A stretch of DNA of 64,000 nucleotides. Origin: Septoria linicola (taxonomy: Eukaryota; Ascomycota; Dothideomycetes; Mycosphaerellales; Mycosphaerellaceae). The DNA is taken from positions 1,178,001 to 1,242,000 of the forward strand of contig CP099429.1 of NCBI GenBank assembly GCA_024114885.1, read 5' to 3'. The stretch's first letter is position 1. Every line of letters starts with the position of its first letter. A program made the position numbers and the translations under genes. The notes below the pieces were generated by a model, which was not told the origin of the DNA, ran no database searches, and was given only the letters and a program-made list of their open reading frames with translations. Shown here piece after piece: positions 10,876 through 22,220 of the stretch.

Positions 10876-11225
10876 TGTGGGTGATGAAGCAGTCTGCACA
10901 ACACATCGATGATGGCATGTGAACGTCGAAAGTTCTGCCAAGTCAGCACTTTCGCCCGACTTGCCCGTTCGGGAAAGCGGAAAGCGCGCGTTGCAATTCA
11001 GTCGCGTCGCCGGGGCAAGAGCGACGCGCTTTGACACGCGAAGAGGAAAGAGCTTACCCACTCGCCTCAGCAACCACACATCACATCTACACATTTCACA
11101 CCATCGCTGTCCTCTCTGCTCTCTACAGGACAACACGAGACACACGAATAACGACAGACATGACTGCATAGATACGACGACATAACAGCCACTCCGGCTC
11201 AATTCCCTCACACACAGCTTTCAGG
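10876..11225. promoter_or_regulatory. Bidirectional promoter COX20 / POL2
   Basis: 350 bases separate the two start codons, which face away from each other, so both 5' UTRs and promoters must lie here. The middle contains a GC-rich block (about 10955-11045) with several CG-centred repeats such as GCGCG and CGACGCG, which could hold cell-cycle boxes; an exact MluI-type ACGCGT box was not seen, only ACGCG near 11035 (gacacgcg). Confidence 0.6.
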
Positions 11226-14200
11226 ATGCCGGTTCGACGCAACGAGGGCCGCTCCAAGTTTGGCGCCAACAAGTCCAATACGCTGAGGGCCGGCAAGGTG
11301 CGAGTGGTAGATGCTTCTACTCTTCGCTCGTCCGAACAGTCGCAACAGCAGGAGCGCATCGAGGCCACACGACTCGCCCACAAGATCGACGAAGGTCAGG
11401 GCTTTGAGCGATATGATGCCGGCAAGAAGCGTGTGGGATGGCTCATCAACATGCACAGCACTGCTATAGAGGACGAGAAGGTGCCTGGCGGAAGAGCGGC
11501 CGTAGACTTCTACTTCATTGGAGACGATAATGAGCAGTTCAAGGCCAGCGTGGAGTATCAGCCCTATTTCCTGATTGGCGTCAAGACGGGACGAGAGGCA
11601 GAAGTGGAAGAGTGGGTAAGGAGAGGCTATGAAGGTCTGGTTCGAGGCGTGGAGAGAGTGTCCAAGGAGGACCTGAAGATGCCAAACCACTTGCTCGGAT
11701 ATCGAAGAACCTTCCTCAAACTCCTGTTCGCCAATGTCACAGACTTGCTGGCTGTACGGCGAGCGATCCTGCCCATTGCAGAAAAGAACAAGAGCAAAGT
11801 ATCAGCCATGGACACATATGCCGAGGTGGCGAGTGCTAATGCTGGCTTTGATCTGTTCGAAGACCATCACGAATTGGAACGAGACCGACGACCGGGAGGA
11901 ATCGCCGATGCCAGCGACTTTATACAAGACATACGAGAATACGACGTACCATACCACGTTCGAGTTGCCATTGATTTGGACATTCGGATCGGGAAGTGGT
12001 ACTCTGTGGAAGCAAAGCATGGGCATGTCAAGCTAAAGTGCTTGGAAGACCGATTAACGAGAGCGGATCCCGTGGTCATGGCTTACGATATTGAGTGTAC
12101 CAAACTTCCGTTGAAGTTCCCAGATGCGGCGATTGATCAAATCATGATGATATCGTACATGATCGATGGGCAAGGTTTCTTGATCACGAACCGAGAGATC
12201 GTTTCAGAAGACATCGAAGACTTTGATTACACGCCCAAGCCGGAGTTCGACGGACCTTTCATGATCTTCAATGAGGCGAACGAGGAGGCCGTGATCGAGA
12301 GATTCTTCGCCTGCATCAAGGAAGCTCGCCCGACTGTCATGGTGACCTACAACGGCGACTTCTTTGATTGGCCCTTCGTTGAGGCGCGAGCCAGTGTGCA
12401 TGGACTGGACATGTACCAGGAGATCGGATTTCGGAAGAACAGCGAAGACATTTACCAATCAACGCATTGTGCTCACATGGATGCATTTGCTTGGGTCAAC
12501 CGTGATTCCTACCTACCTCAAGGTTCTCGAGGTCTCAAAGCTGTCACAGTTGCAAAGCTTGGCTACGACCCAGACGAACTCGATCCAGAACTGATGACTC
12601 CATATGCGCAGGAACGACCACAGACACTTGCAGAGTATTCCGTCTCCGATGCAGTGGCAACATACTACCTGTACATGAAATATGTGCATCCGTTCATCTT
12701 TTCGCTGTGTACTATCATTCCACTCGGACCGGATGATGTGCTGCGGAAGGGTACGGGAACTCTGTGCGAAATGTTGCTCATGGTGCAAGCATATCAAAAG
12801 GAGATCGTACTACCGAACAAGCACGTGCAGCCTCGAGAATCCTTCTGGGAAGGTCATCTCCTGGATTCAGAGACCTATGTCGGTGGTCACGTTGAGAGTA
12901 TCGAATGTGGTGTGTTCAGAAGCGACATTCCGAACAACTTTGCCATTGACACGACGGCTATCGACGAGCTTCTGGACGGTTTGGACGATGCTCTGCGCTT
13001 CACAATCGAGGTTGAAGAGAAGAAGAATTTCGCAGATGTCGAGAACTATGAGGAGGTCAAGGCGCAAATTGTGGATCGACTGATGCAACTGAAGGCTACA
13101 CCCAACAGAAGTGAACGACCATTAATTTATCACTTGGACGTCGCGTCTATGTACCCAAACATCATGACAACGAATCGACTGCAACCGGACAGCATGATTG
13201 ACGAAGCAGACTGCGCCGCCTGCGACTTCAACCGACCTGGAAAGACATGCGATAGACGAATGCCGTGGTCGTGGAGAGGAGAGTTCCTACCTGCAAAGCG
13301 AGACGAATACAACATGATTCGGCATGCGCTTGAGAACGAGAAGTTTCCTGGGAAGTTCGCGAACAGTGCTGCTAGAGCATTCCAGGACCTGAGCCTTGAT
13401 GAACAGACTGGCCACGTTCGAAAGCGCCTAACAGACTACAGCAAGAAGATTTACCACAAAATTCACGACACTCGGACGATTGAGCGAGAGGCCATCATTT
13501 GTCAGCGCGAGAATCCATTCTATGTCGACACTGTCAAGGACTTCCGTGATCGTCGATACGACTTTAAAGGCAAGCAAAAAGTCTGGAAAGGCAAGACTTC
13601 TGAGCTCGAGAAGGCGGGCGCGGCACAAGGCGAGATCGAGGAAGCGAAGAAGATGATCGTCCTTTTTGACTCTCTGCAACTTGCTCACAAGGTCATTCTC
13701 AACTCTTTCTACGGGTACGTCATGCGAAAAGGTTCTCGATGGTATTCCATGGAAATGGCTGGGGTGACTTGTTTGACCGGCGCCCGCATCATTCAAATGG
13801 CAAGAAAGATTGTCGAACGAATTGGACGACCTTTGGAGCTGGACACTGATGGTATTTGGTGTATTTTGCCGGCAACGTTCCCCGAGAACTTCGCATTCAA
13901 GATGAAGAACGGAAAGAAGCTGGCTATATCATATCCTTGTGCTATGCTGAATCATCTTGTCCATGCTGGTTTCACGAATCATCAGTACGAGGAGCTGGTC
14001 GACCCCGGCACGTTCAAATATGAGAAGCACAGCGATAACACAATCTTCTTCGAGGTCGACGGGCCCTACAAAGCCATGATCTTGCCTACTTCAAAGGAGG
14101 AAGACAAGAATTTGAAGAAGCGGTACGCCGTGTTCAACGATGATGGTTCCTTGGCAGAGCTGAAAGGTTTCGAGGTCAAGCGTCGTGGTGAGCTGAGACT

Positions 14201-17200
14201 CATCAAGATCTTCCAGCAGCAAATCTTCAAGTTCTTCTTGGAGGGCAGCACACTCGCCGAAACCTACGGTGCCGTTGCCAAAGTCGCAAATAAGTGGCTG
14301 GATGTGTTGTACTCGCACGGGAACATGCTGGCAGATGAAGAGCTCATTGACCTCATTTGCGAGAACAAGAGCATGACCAAGACACTGGAAGAATACGGTG
14401 CGCAGAAGTCCACTGCCATCACCACGGCCAAGCGATTGGCCGAATTCTTGGGTGAGCAGATGGTGAAGGATAAGGGCTTGAACTGCAAGTATGTCATCTC
14501 ATCGAGACCGAAGAATGCTCCTGTCACGGAGCGCGCTATTCCAGTCGCCATCTTGTCCACTGAAGACTCTGTAAAGCGCTACTATCTTCGGAAGTGGCTG
14601 AAGGAGGACCCCGGTTCAATGGATCCACGAGATCTGATCGATTGGGATTACTACCTCGAGCGTCTAGGCTCTGTCATCCAAAAGCTCATCACCATTCCTG
14701 CTGCGTTGCAGAAGATCAAGAACCCAGTCCCTCGCGTGGCGCATCCAGACTGGCTCAACCGCAGAATTGCCCAGAAGGAGGACAAATTCCAACAAGCCAA
14801 GATGACAGACATGTTCCAGAAGCAACCTCTTCAGGAGCTTGATGCCAACAGACAGCCTCTGCGATCGACTGGTGATATGGAAGATTACGGTGCCACACCT
14901 ATGTCAAAGTTCAAGCCTGCGACTGCAGCAAAGGTCGTTGGTAGTCAGAAGCGCAAAGTGAGAGACGAGCCAACTGCACCCGCCACGATCAACCCTTACG
15001 ACAGCCTGCCGGCAGTGATGCCTAGCATCACCGAGGACTATGTTGGATGGTTGAAGTACCAAAAGAAGAAGTGGAAGATCCAAAAGGCTGCTCGAAAGCG
15101 CAGACGACAGCTGTTCGGCGAGAAGAGACAAGATGCCACCGACGCGATTGGCACATTCTTCCGCAATCAGGCTGAGCTACTGTACACGACAGACTGGCAA
15201 GTTCTGCAATTACGCGAGACCGATGCTCCTGGAGAAGTCAAAGCTTTTGTTCTCATCGACAAGAAGGTCCATCAGCTCAAAGTCGTTGTGCCTCGCCAGG
15301 TGTATCTGAATCTCAAGGAAGATGACCTACCAGACGTATCTGTCGACGGCGTGAAAGCTGAGAAGATTGTCAATCATACTTTGCCGAACGGCCACCCCAG
15401 CATGCATTTGTTCAAACTTACGATGCCTGAGCAGGTATATGTGAAGGAGGCTGAGAAGCTGTCAATGCTTTTCAACCACTCTAGTGTGGAAGGTGTCTAC
15501 GAGAAGCAAGTACCGCTCGATGTACGCGCAATGCTTGAGCTCGGATGCGTCTGCACGTTCGATGAGACTCAACGAGGTGTGCTGGGTAAGGGTCTTGAAC
15601 AGGGATTTGACCTGTCGACACTGCGTACAGTGCCCCCAAAGAACCCATATATGAGTTCGGCGGAATTCAGCTACCTCGCTCTCTATCATATATCTGCGGG
15701 CGAGAGACAGATCTATGCTGTGTTTACGTCTACCAAGTCGGAAGTGCAGATCATTGTCCTCAATCGAGCACGAAGTGAACAGGGCATGCCGAATGTCGAT
15801 CGCATCTACGAGGATATGCTCATGCGGAAGAAGCTCGACGAGACCAGAGAACGACCATGGTTGTCGGCCATCGAATATCAAGAGAAGCTCCACTTCAAGA
15901 CCGTGCAGGTCACTACGCAGAGACGAGCTTTGCAGGAACTAGGCGATGCAGTGAAGAAGATTCAGAAGGAAGAGACGTTGCCGATCATGCTAGCACTTCA
16001 GTCACATTCCGCGACAATGCTGATGCATGACCTACCCATTCTCCAGACTTTTCCTTCCCTGCGACTCAAGGCAGATGAGGCGGATAAGCAACTGCCGCCG
16101 CTTGGCTGGCAGTCTTTCGTCGCGAAGAGACTGGTTGGCCATTACCTCGATCTGGGCACGTGGATCAAGCATCTTCTCGAATTTGCTCGGTATGGCAATG
16201 TGCCATTCTGCAATCTTGAAGTCGACGACCCGCGCTTCCTGATTGATATTGCATATGCTCGACGATTGCAGAAGGAGAAAGTCGTGCTGTGGTGGTCAAA
16301 CGATGCGAGACCTGATCACGCTGGCCACGAGAAAGATGACATTCTTGGTGGGATGGAAGTGGTGGAAATGCCTTCTGTCAACAATCCCGGAACCTACTCT
16401 TCAGTCTGCATAGACCTCAGTGTTAAGAACCTGGTGATCAACACAATCTTGTCTTCGGCTGTGCTGAACGATGCAGAGGGTGCAGGGGGCGATCCACTCG
16501 GAGTTTCTGGAGCTGGAGCACAGGAGGATGCACTTGATGACACCGCCCAGACCATTCATTCTGAGAACGCATTCGCTTCTGCCGGTATTGGTGCTCTTCG
16601 CGAGATGGTCCGCTCTTGGTGGCAGGAAGCTTGTGCGGCGGGTGGAAGCAGCATGGCTGATGTGCTCGTGCAACACCTCGTTCGCTGGGTCGAGTCACCC
16701 TCATCACACCTTTACGATCGCAATCTGCACTACTATGTGCAGATCATGTCTCGTAAAGCCTTCCAGCAGCTCATGTCTGAGTTCCGACGAGTTGGCTCGC
16801 ATGTTGTGTTCGCAAACGCTGGACGTCTGTTGCTGCAGACCAGCAAAGCGGAAGTGGGCAATGCTTATGCTTACAGCCAATACATCCTCAAGACGATCGC
16901 GACTAAACCGGCCTTTCACTTCTTGGACCTGGCTATTACAGAGTACTGGGACTACTTGGCGTGGTACAATGAGTTCAACTATGGTGGAAAGGGCTGTGAG
17001 AAGGTTGTCGAAGAGCATGAGCAGACTCTGGACACAATCATGCATTGGCAGATTGCAACATTCCTGCCTGAAATACTGCAGCCAATGTTCAACCAGTGGG
17101 TGGTTGAGTATATCGAGCTCATGCATGGAAGAAAGCGTCCAGCTGGGCTGCTCAGTGGCGCCACACCAAGAGCCACGCAGCTCCCGATACATGCCAGCAT

Positions 17201-17948
17201 CTTCAATTCGGAGAAAGATGACCAAACCACGCCAGGCACTGTGTTGCAGAAGACCTTCTCGAAGCCACTTATAAAGCAGATTCAACAGCTCATCAAGCGC
17301 CAACGAACTGAATCTCTGCACGAGGAACTGCTCAGCGACTGGACTTTCCCAACCATGCCAGGCTCGCACCTTAGCCTACAGAATCCCGTTCTCGAGCTCG
17401 TCAAGAGTCTCATGCAAGTCCTGTCTCTCGACAAGACCATTTCACTAGAAGCTCGTCTTCTCCGCAAAGACCTCCTGCACCTCTTCGACATCCGCGAATT
17501 CTCTGCCGATGGCGCTTTCAACAACCCAAGCAGCTCTCTCTGCATCAAGCAACTCTCTTGCCCTGAATGCTGTGTCCCCAAGGACATCGATCTCTGCCGC
17601 GACTCTAGTCTCGCCATCTCTACCTCATCGACATCGAACGAAGTCACGCTATCTCCCCGATGCGACAACTGTAACACTATGTTTTCGAGGCTGGCTATTG
17701 AGGAGAGGCTGCTGGCGGACGTGAGCAAGTTCGCGCTACAGTGGATGTCGCAAGATCTGAAGTGTAAGAAGTGTAAGAGAGTAAGGACGAACGAATTTAT
17801 GGAGTATTGTGCTTGTGCGGGTGAGTGGGTGGCTACGGTGGATAAGGGGAAGTTGGTGAAGGAGTTGAGGGTGTATGAGGGTATGGCGAGGTTTTATGGG
17901 TTGAGGATGTTGGAGGGTGTTGTGAAGGGGTTTAAGGGAGGGTTGTGA
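11226..17948 (+). CDS. POL2: DNA polymerase epsilon catalytic subunit
   Basis: A single uninterrupted exon of 2240 aa, close to the usual fungal length. The N-terminus has VGWLINMHSTAIEDE. Proofreading exonuclease: Exo I DIE at residues 288-290, Exo II in VTYNGDFFDWP, Exo III in YSVSDAVATYYLYMKYV. Polymerase: motif A DVASMYPNI with Asp 638, motif B NSFYGYVMRKGSRW, motif C ELDTDGIW with Asp 873 and 875, which are within a few residues of the yeast positions. A Cys cluster at about residues 663-677 (CAACDF then KTCDRR) fits the iron-sulfur CysX site of this polymerase. The inactive second polymerase half fills about residues 1300-2000, and two C-terminal Cys modules (CPECC..CDNC; CKKC..CAC) end the protein. 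Role: leading-strand replication and S-phase checkpoint in the nucleus. All catalytic residues are intact. Confidence 0.98.
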   Translation: MPVRRNEGRSKFGANKSNTLRAGKVRVVDASTLRSSEQSQQQERIEATRLAHKIDEGQGFERYDAGKKRVGWLINMHSTAIEDEKVPGGRAAVDFYFIGDDNEQFKASVEYQPYFLIGVKTGREAEVEEWVRRGYEGLVRGVERVSKEDLKMPNHLLGYRRTFLKLLFANVTDLLAVRRAILPIAEKNKSKVSAMDTYAEVASANAGFDLFEDHHELERDRRPGGIADASDFIQDIREYDVPYHVRVAIDLDIRIGKWYSVEAKHGHVKLKCLEDRLTRADPVVMAYDIECTKLPLKFPDAAIDQIMMISYMIDGQGFLITNREIVSEDIEDFDYTPKPEFDGPFMIFNEANEEAVIERFFACIKEARPTVMVTYNGDFFDWPFVEARASVHGLDMYQEIGFRKNSEDIYQSTHCAHMDAFAWVNRDSYLPQGSRGLKAVTVAKLGYDPDELDPELMTPYAQERPQTLAEYSVSDAVATYYLYMKYVHPFIFSLCTIIPLGPDDVLRKGTGTLCEMLLMVQAYQKEIVLPNKHVQPRESFWEGHLLDSETYVGGHVESIECGVFRSDIPNNFAIDTTAIDELLDGLDDALRFTIEVEEKKNFADVENYEEVKAQIVDRLMQLKATPNRSERPLIYHLDVASMYPNIMTTNRLQPDSMIDEADCAACDFNRPGKTCDRRMPWSWRGEFLPAKRDEYNMIRHALENEKFPGKFANSAARAFQDLSLDEQTGHVRKRLTDYSKKIYHKIHDTRTIEREAIICQRENPFYVDTVKDFRDRRYDFKGKQKVWKGKTSELEKAGAAQGEIEEAKKMIVLFDSLQLAHKVILNSFYGYVMRKGSRWYSMEMAGVTCLTGARIIQMARKIVERIGRPLELDTDGIWCILPATFPENFAFKMKNGKKLAISYPCAMLNHLVHAGFTNHQYEELVDPGTFKYEKHSDNTIFFEVDGPYKAMILPTSKEEDKNLKKRYAVFNDDGSLAELKGFEVKRRGELRLIKIFQQQIFKFFLEGSTLAETYGAVAKVANKWLDVLYSHGNMLADEELIDLICENKSMTKTLEEYGAQKSTAITTAKRLAEFLGEQMVKDKGLNCKYVISSRPKNAPVTERAIPVAILSTEDSVKRYYLRKWLKEDPGSMDPRDLIDWDYYLERLGSVIQKLITIPAALQKIKNPVPRVAHPDWLNRRIAQKEDKFQQAKMTDMFQKQPLQELDANRQPLRSTGDMEDYGATPMSKFKPATAAKVVGSQKRKVRDEPTAPATINPYDSLPAVMPSITEDYVGWLKYQKKKWKIQKAARKRRRQLFGEKRQDATDAIGTFFRNQAELLYTTDWQVLQLRETDAPGEVKAFVLIDKKVHQLKVVVPRQVYLNLKEDDLPDVSVDGVKAEKIVNHTLPNGHPSMHLFKLTMPEQVYVKEAEKLSMLFNHSSVEGVYEKQVPLDVRAMLELGCVCTFDETQRGVLGKGLEQGFDLSTLRTVPPKNPYMSSAEFSYLALYHISAGERQIYAVFTSTKSEVQIIVLNRARSEQGMPNVDRIYEDMLMRKKLDETRERPWLSAIEYQEKLHFKTVQVTTQRRALQELGDAVKKIQKEETLPIMLALQSHSATMLMHDLPILQTFPSLRLKADEADKQLPPLGWQSFVAKRLVGHYLDLGTWIKHLLEFARYGNVPFCNLEVDDPRFLIDIAYARRLQKEKVVLWWSNDARPDHAGHEKDDILGGMEVVEMPSVNNPGTYSSVCIDLSVKNLVINTILSSAVLNDAEGAGGDPLGVSGAGAQEDALDDTAQTIHSENAFASAGIGALREMVRSWWQEACAAGGSSMADVLVQHLVRWVESPSSHLYDRNLHYYVQIMSRKAFQQLMSEFRRVGSHVVFANAGRLLLQTSKAEVGNAYAYSQYILKTIATKPAFHFLDLAITEYWDYLAWYNEFNYGGKGCEKVVEEHEQTLDTIMHWQIATFLPEILQPMFNQWVVEYIELMHGRKRPAGLLSGATPRATQLPIHASIFNSEKDDQTTPGTVLQKTFSKPLIKQIQQLIKRQRTESLHEELLSDWTFPTMPGSHLSLQNPVLELVKSLMQVLSLDKTISLEARLLRKDLLHLFDIREFSADGAFNNPSSSLCIKQLSCPECCVPKDIDLCRDSSLAISTSSTSNEVTLSPRCDNCNTMFSRLAIEERLLADVSKFALQWMSQDLKCKKCKRVRTNEFMEYCACAGEWVATVDKGKLVKELRVYEGMARFYGLRMLEGVVKGFKGGL

Positions 17949-18465
17949 TTCATGCATTGATGCAGGGAGAGATGAGAATGAGTAGGGAGTGGTTAGGAGT
18001 TTGATTTTTGGGTATACCATGGCGAGGCGTTGGGGTGTTTGGAAATGCTTATTCACGAGTGTGATCATCATGAACGACATGTGCATAGATAAGTGCTCGA
18101 TGGCTCGATAGAAGAGCGACATTGATGTTCGGCCCTTTCACTGTGTCTTTATTCTCTCTTAGTGCATGGTGTGCTAGTCCTGCGGCTGTGACCTAGCCCT
18201 AGATGTGTTCGATCGGCGAAGGTAGCATAATCTAATGAACACAGTTGACGGGATGAGGTTCATACAAGATACGTATATGCTTAGCGTTGACGAAAGAACT
18301 CTAGCAAGTCTAACTTAGCATGCCCGATCTAAGCAATTGCGTGCTCTCACACCGCTCTATATACACTACCAATCAGCGCCAAATAAAAAGCAAGAGTCAT
18401 AGCATCATAAGTTTCGCCGACCGTAACCATCATGAACGCACGCATTCCCCGAGGTCGCCGTTTCT
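17949..18465. other. Intergenic downstream of POL2
   Basis: About 500 bases holding the POL2 3' UTR. An antisense frame into the POL2 end looks like a shadow. Nothing else recognised. Confidence 0.4.
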
Positions 18466-18702
18466 TCACCATACATGAGTGCCTTTCGTCCTGGATCCCA
18501 TCCTCAACACTTCTCCAATACTTCTTCGAATCTTCTTGATTCTGGAGCCGTCGCTCTTCATACTCAATGTTACTTCTTTGTCGCTAGAGAAGCTCAATTC
18601 TCGGACAGCTGGAGGAGAAGACAGCATATCGCCTGGCTTGAAGGTGCTATGTCTCCTGGCGACTTGTGTTGGCACGATGCTATCGTCAGACAGTCTGGAC
18701 AT
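18466..18702 (-). CDS. Small basic ORF, 78 aa, just after the aminotransferase gene
   Basis: An ATG frame starts only 12 bases after the stop of the upstream minus-strand aminotransferase and encodes 78 residues. It has a Ser/Pro-rich start and a basic tail (RIKKIRRSIGEVLRMGSRTK). The composition is protein-like and Met-Ser-Arg-Leu is a plausible start. It could instead be a C-terminal extension reached by an intron I could not place in frame, or 3' UTR. No family recognised. Confidence 0.3.
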   Translation of the reverse strand: MSRLSDDSIVPTQVARRHSTFKPGDMLSSPPAVRELSFSSDKEVTLSMKSDGSRIKKIRRSIGEVLRMGSRTKGTHVW

Positions 18703-18714
18703 GACGACTTCCTT

Positions 18715-20384
18715 TTAGTCTGAGACGTGGAGCACGGTAGCTGAGGCATTTTTTGGCGCGTCCATGAGTACTTCCTGCGGCATGGAGATCGGACCCCCGG
18801 TCGAGAAGACCCGGTCGATGTACTTCTCTTTGATGAACTCTACAAGCTGCTCGATGTCTGCCTCCGTCGACATTGCACCCAGGGAAGCTCGGATGACACC
18901 TAGCGGCTTACCTTGGTATTCTGCTTGAGGATTGGAGCACTTGTGTCCGTAAGCGAAGGCTTCTTTCAGCTCGGCTGGGGTCCAATTCAGGTATGTCGCT
19001 GTACCTCCGGGGTTGCACAACGAGCCTGACCGGACGAAGATACCCTGTGCATCAGCCTCTTTCTCGAAGTCGAAGTACTTGACTAGTCCGCCGCGGTCTT
19101 TCTGGATGTTGAAGGCTATTGTCGCGCCTTGCAGATGAGCTTCGCCGAAGACCGAGCCGCGGTCTTTGTAGATCTTGACTACGGGCATACCGTTTGAGTG
19201 TCGCAGTGCGGCAAGGTCATCGTGGAGTTTCTTGATGAGGCGGGTGGTATGCATGGAGATGTACTTCATCGGCACCTGACCATAAAGCTTGCGATGCACG
19301 TCGATGGCGTGGTCGAGTTCGAAGATTTGGCGGAGAGGGAGGGTGCCGTCTTCTAGACGCTCGTGCAAGCGCATGTCACCTTTGTGCTCGACCCAAGAGT
19401 CATTGACAGCGATGACCATTTCTACGGTGCCGCCACCAAAGTATTTGCGCGACTCCATGACTTTCCAGGCGGACTTCTTGACGAGAAGGCATCCGAGGAA
19501 CGGAGCACCGAAGATCTTGTAGAATGAAAGTGCGACGAAGTCTGGAGCTCGTGCTGCATCGGAAAGATCCAGTTGGGCTGTCGAAGTGAACGCGGCAGCA
19601 TCAAGCAACGTGTAAGTCTGGGCCTTGACACGATTTCGTATGCGCGCAGGCCTATAAGTGTCAGTCAGCGAGAAGTCGTTAGTTGGTGCGTTCAAGATCT
19701 AGCGTACCAATCCATCGGCAATCTTCTGCCGGTCATGTTAGACTGAGCAGGATAGGCGAAGAGTCCAACATCGTGCGGCGACGCTCCGCCTAGACCCCGG
19801 CTCTCGATCCATAGATCAACTTCGCGGTCGTTGCGGAAACATCGATGCGTTCTCGTTCCTTCCCGAACGCCTACTATAGATGTATGCGAGTCTTTGTGAT
19901 ACCCATACCACCAGTTCCTGCCTTCTGGCGATGCAGCATGATCGCGAAAGCAGTCATGCACGAGCTTGACTGCCGCAGTTGTGCTTTGCGTGAAGATAAG
20001 GTCGAAGTCCCTTGGGTCTGCGTTGAAGAACTCTAGAGCTTTGAGACGTGTCTGTTCCACTCTTTTCCCTGCCGCCACAGATGGTCCATGTTCAGAGTGC
20101 GGATTTCCATACAAGTTCTGGGTCATGTCTTCACATATGGCAGTATTAAGCGATTTCGCTGGTTGCTTTCAGAAGTCAGCTTATACCTTCCGCACGTGTA
20201 TGGCTCAAAGGGTAATTACAGTGGCGCCAGCATGATCGAGGTATGTCTTGCCCATGAGCTGTGGGTATTCCAATAACCGCAGCAGGTCCATGCTGTCTTC
20301 TATGGGGCTTCTCGAATCTCGTTGAGCCATGAGTCGTTCAATGGGCGTGCCGCCGAGTGCGGTGAAATCTGAGGTCTGTGACAT
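18715..20384 (-). CDS. Molybdenum cofactor sulfurase-like class V aminotransferase
   Basis: Three minus-strand exons, 20220..20384, 19708..20165 and 18715..19651, with introns of 54 and 56 bp, give 519 aa. Signature order: TYLDHAGAT near residue 50, then after the first splice QPAKSL, EDMTQNLYGNPHS, the PLP-phosphate region FTQSTTAAVKLV, a DVGLFAYPAQSNMTGRRLP block, DAAAFTSTAQLDLS, and the Schiff-base lysine in ALSFYKIFGAP. RSGSLCNPGG near the C-terminus carries the Cys expected to hold the persulfide. This matches the NifS-like domain of Mo-cofactor sulfurases. The C-terminal MOSC domain of the full-length enzyme (HxB/Mocos type, roughly 800+ residues) is absent, so it may be a shorter fungal paralogue acting on another acceptor. 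Both junctions restore conserved motifs. Confidence 0.85.
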
Positions 20385-22220
20385 GCTCCAAGTCTGGTCT
20401 GGTCAAAGTTCTGTGGCGAGGGAAGATCGCGATGGAGAGGCAGGACGGCTAGGAATGTGAAGTGATTGAAGGAGAGAGAAAGAGACTCGCTGCTCTTGTG
20501 TTTGCCAATTGCGAGGCCTTTGTCCTGTCTACATTAGCCATCGCATAGTCTTGACCTACGATCGGTTGTAAAGGCTTAGCATGGAACCAGCTCGTGCGCG
20601 ATGCTCGAGTCGCGGTGGAGATTGTGCTGGACCCTGCTGTAGTTGCGACACCATCCTCGCTGGACTGCCTACATCTCAGCACCGGTGCAAAGTCAATGAC
20701 AGTAGTAAAGGTGGTATAGGAATGGTGAAGTGCGCGCCGCACGGAGTATAGCCGGCCCGCTCGGTGGGTGTACGTGTCGGTGCGCGAGCACAGCTGGGGT
20801 GTACGCGCTCATATAACCACGAGTGGAGCTTTGTGCGTAGATGCTCTCCGGACTGGAAAATCTGATGTGGCCTGTGTGAAGGACAGCAAAATGTGGTGTA
20901 GTCATGTTACCGAGGATCACTAAGCGTTGACCGCTGCGAGCACCGGTATGCCTACATGGTCTTTGTTCTCCGTGTTCTGCGTAACACTTCAGCTTTTGTA
21001 GCTTCACTGGTCACAGCGTCGGCATGCTCGGAATCCTGGCTGCACGAGCTTCCAGGACCGAGGAATGGTCACCTGGAGCCGGCATGAAAAGTGGATAGAA
21101 GCAATACCGTGCGTGTCCACATGTCAGAGACAATACTCCACTGCAAGCATCTGGCCACCATAGCAGAACTTGGAATTCGGATCGTACAAGGTATGTTACC
21201 TCCGGATCGCTTAATTGTGCTGATTGATAGCACGCAGGCTGCGAATAGGAACGCATCCGCTATGCGGCGTATGCATCTCAGTCTGCAGGTAGGTTACCGG
21301 CATCAACAGAGGCATGCAGATGCGGCTGTCCAGTTGACGTAAGTGTTCATGTTTCAGAGGCCTGGTAGTCTTAGGGTTGTCCGAAGTATCGCCAGTAGTC
21401 CGTCCGCGTGTAACTTAGTGGCGGAGGGTGTGGTCTACTTGGTGTGGTTGAGCGAGGCCACCTCACATAAGCAGCTTCGCGGACAAAACTCGCATGCCGC
21501 GCAGCATGTAGGATCGCTCGAACTTGGCGACAGCTACGATGCCAATCGATGTGCTGTTCAAAGAGCCATGATGACCCGATCATGTGTTGGACGAGAGGTG
21601 TGGAGGAGTCCGAACCTGGAAAGTGACGTCTCATCTCGGCAAAGAACATGTGGTCTGTGCTGACCGACGATTTCTCATGGCTTTCGACGCGTTATTCGTC
21701 GTGATGTGACTTCAGCAGACTTCGCCGCATTGTTGATGAGATCAAATACTGGTAACTGATGGCTTGCGCACGGATGCTAATCAATGACAGGAGTGAAGAC
21801 ATGCGCAGGTCCACATTGATACTTCCACCAAAGACCTCAATTGCTGCACTAAGGTGTCCTCGAACACTTCCTTCCCTTCCAACGATGCACTCAGATGCAA
21901 GGCTCGTCCGACACATGTGGGCCAGTTGCGCCGACCGAATTGTGCTTGAGTCGACACAGCTATAGACAATCTTGATACCAGACCTGAGCAAACAAGCGAC
22001 TCATAGTTCAGCGAGCGCGATTTCTGGGATGACCGGCCGTCAGCTGTATCCGACCAAGCGGAAAAGCCATCACGCAATAAATGCTGGGATGGCGTACCTT
22101 GTACCGCATTAAATGTGCTCACCACAGTCCCCAGCATGTAATTGCGTCCTGTTCTAGCAAGCCTGACATCGCAAACTCTCTAGTTTAGATCACTGAGAAG
22201 CTCGTAGTGAGGCTTTGACC
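20385..22220. other. Gene-poor 1.8 kb between two divergent genes
   Basis: Only short overlapping frames on both strands, none with convincing protein composition or splice signals. It contains the divergent promoters of the aminotransferase (left) and the flavoprotein (right). No repeat or RNA gene recognised. Confidence 0.4.

Noticed and set aside
16471..17369. Long frames on both strands inside POL2 (267 and 221 codons)
   Set aside because: POL2 is intact and conserved through this region; these are shadows.
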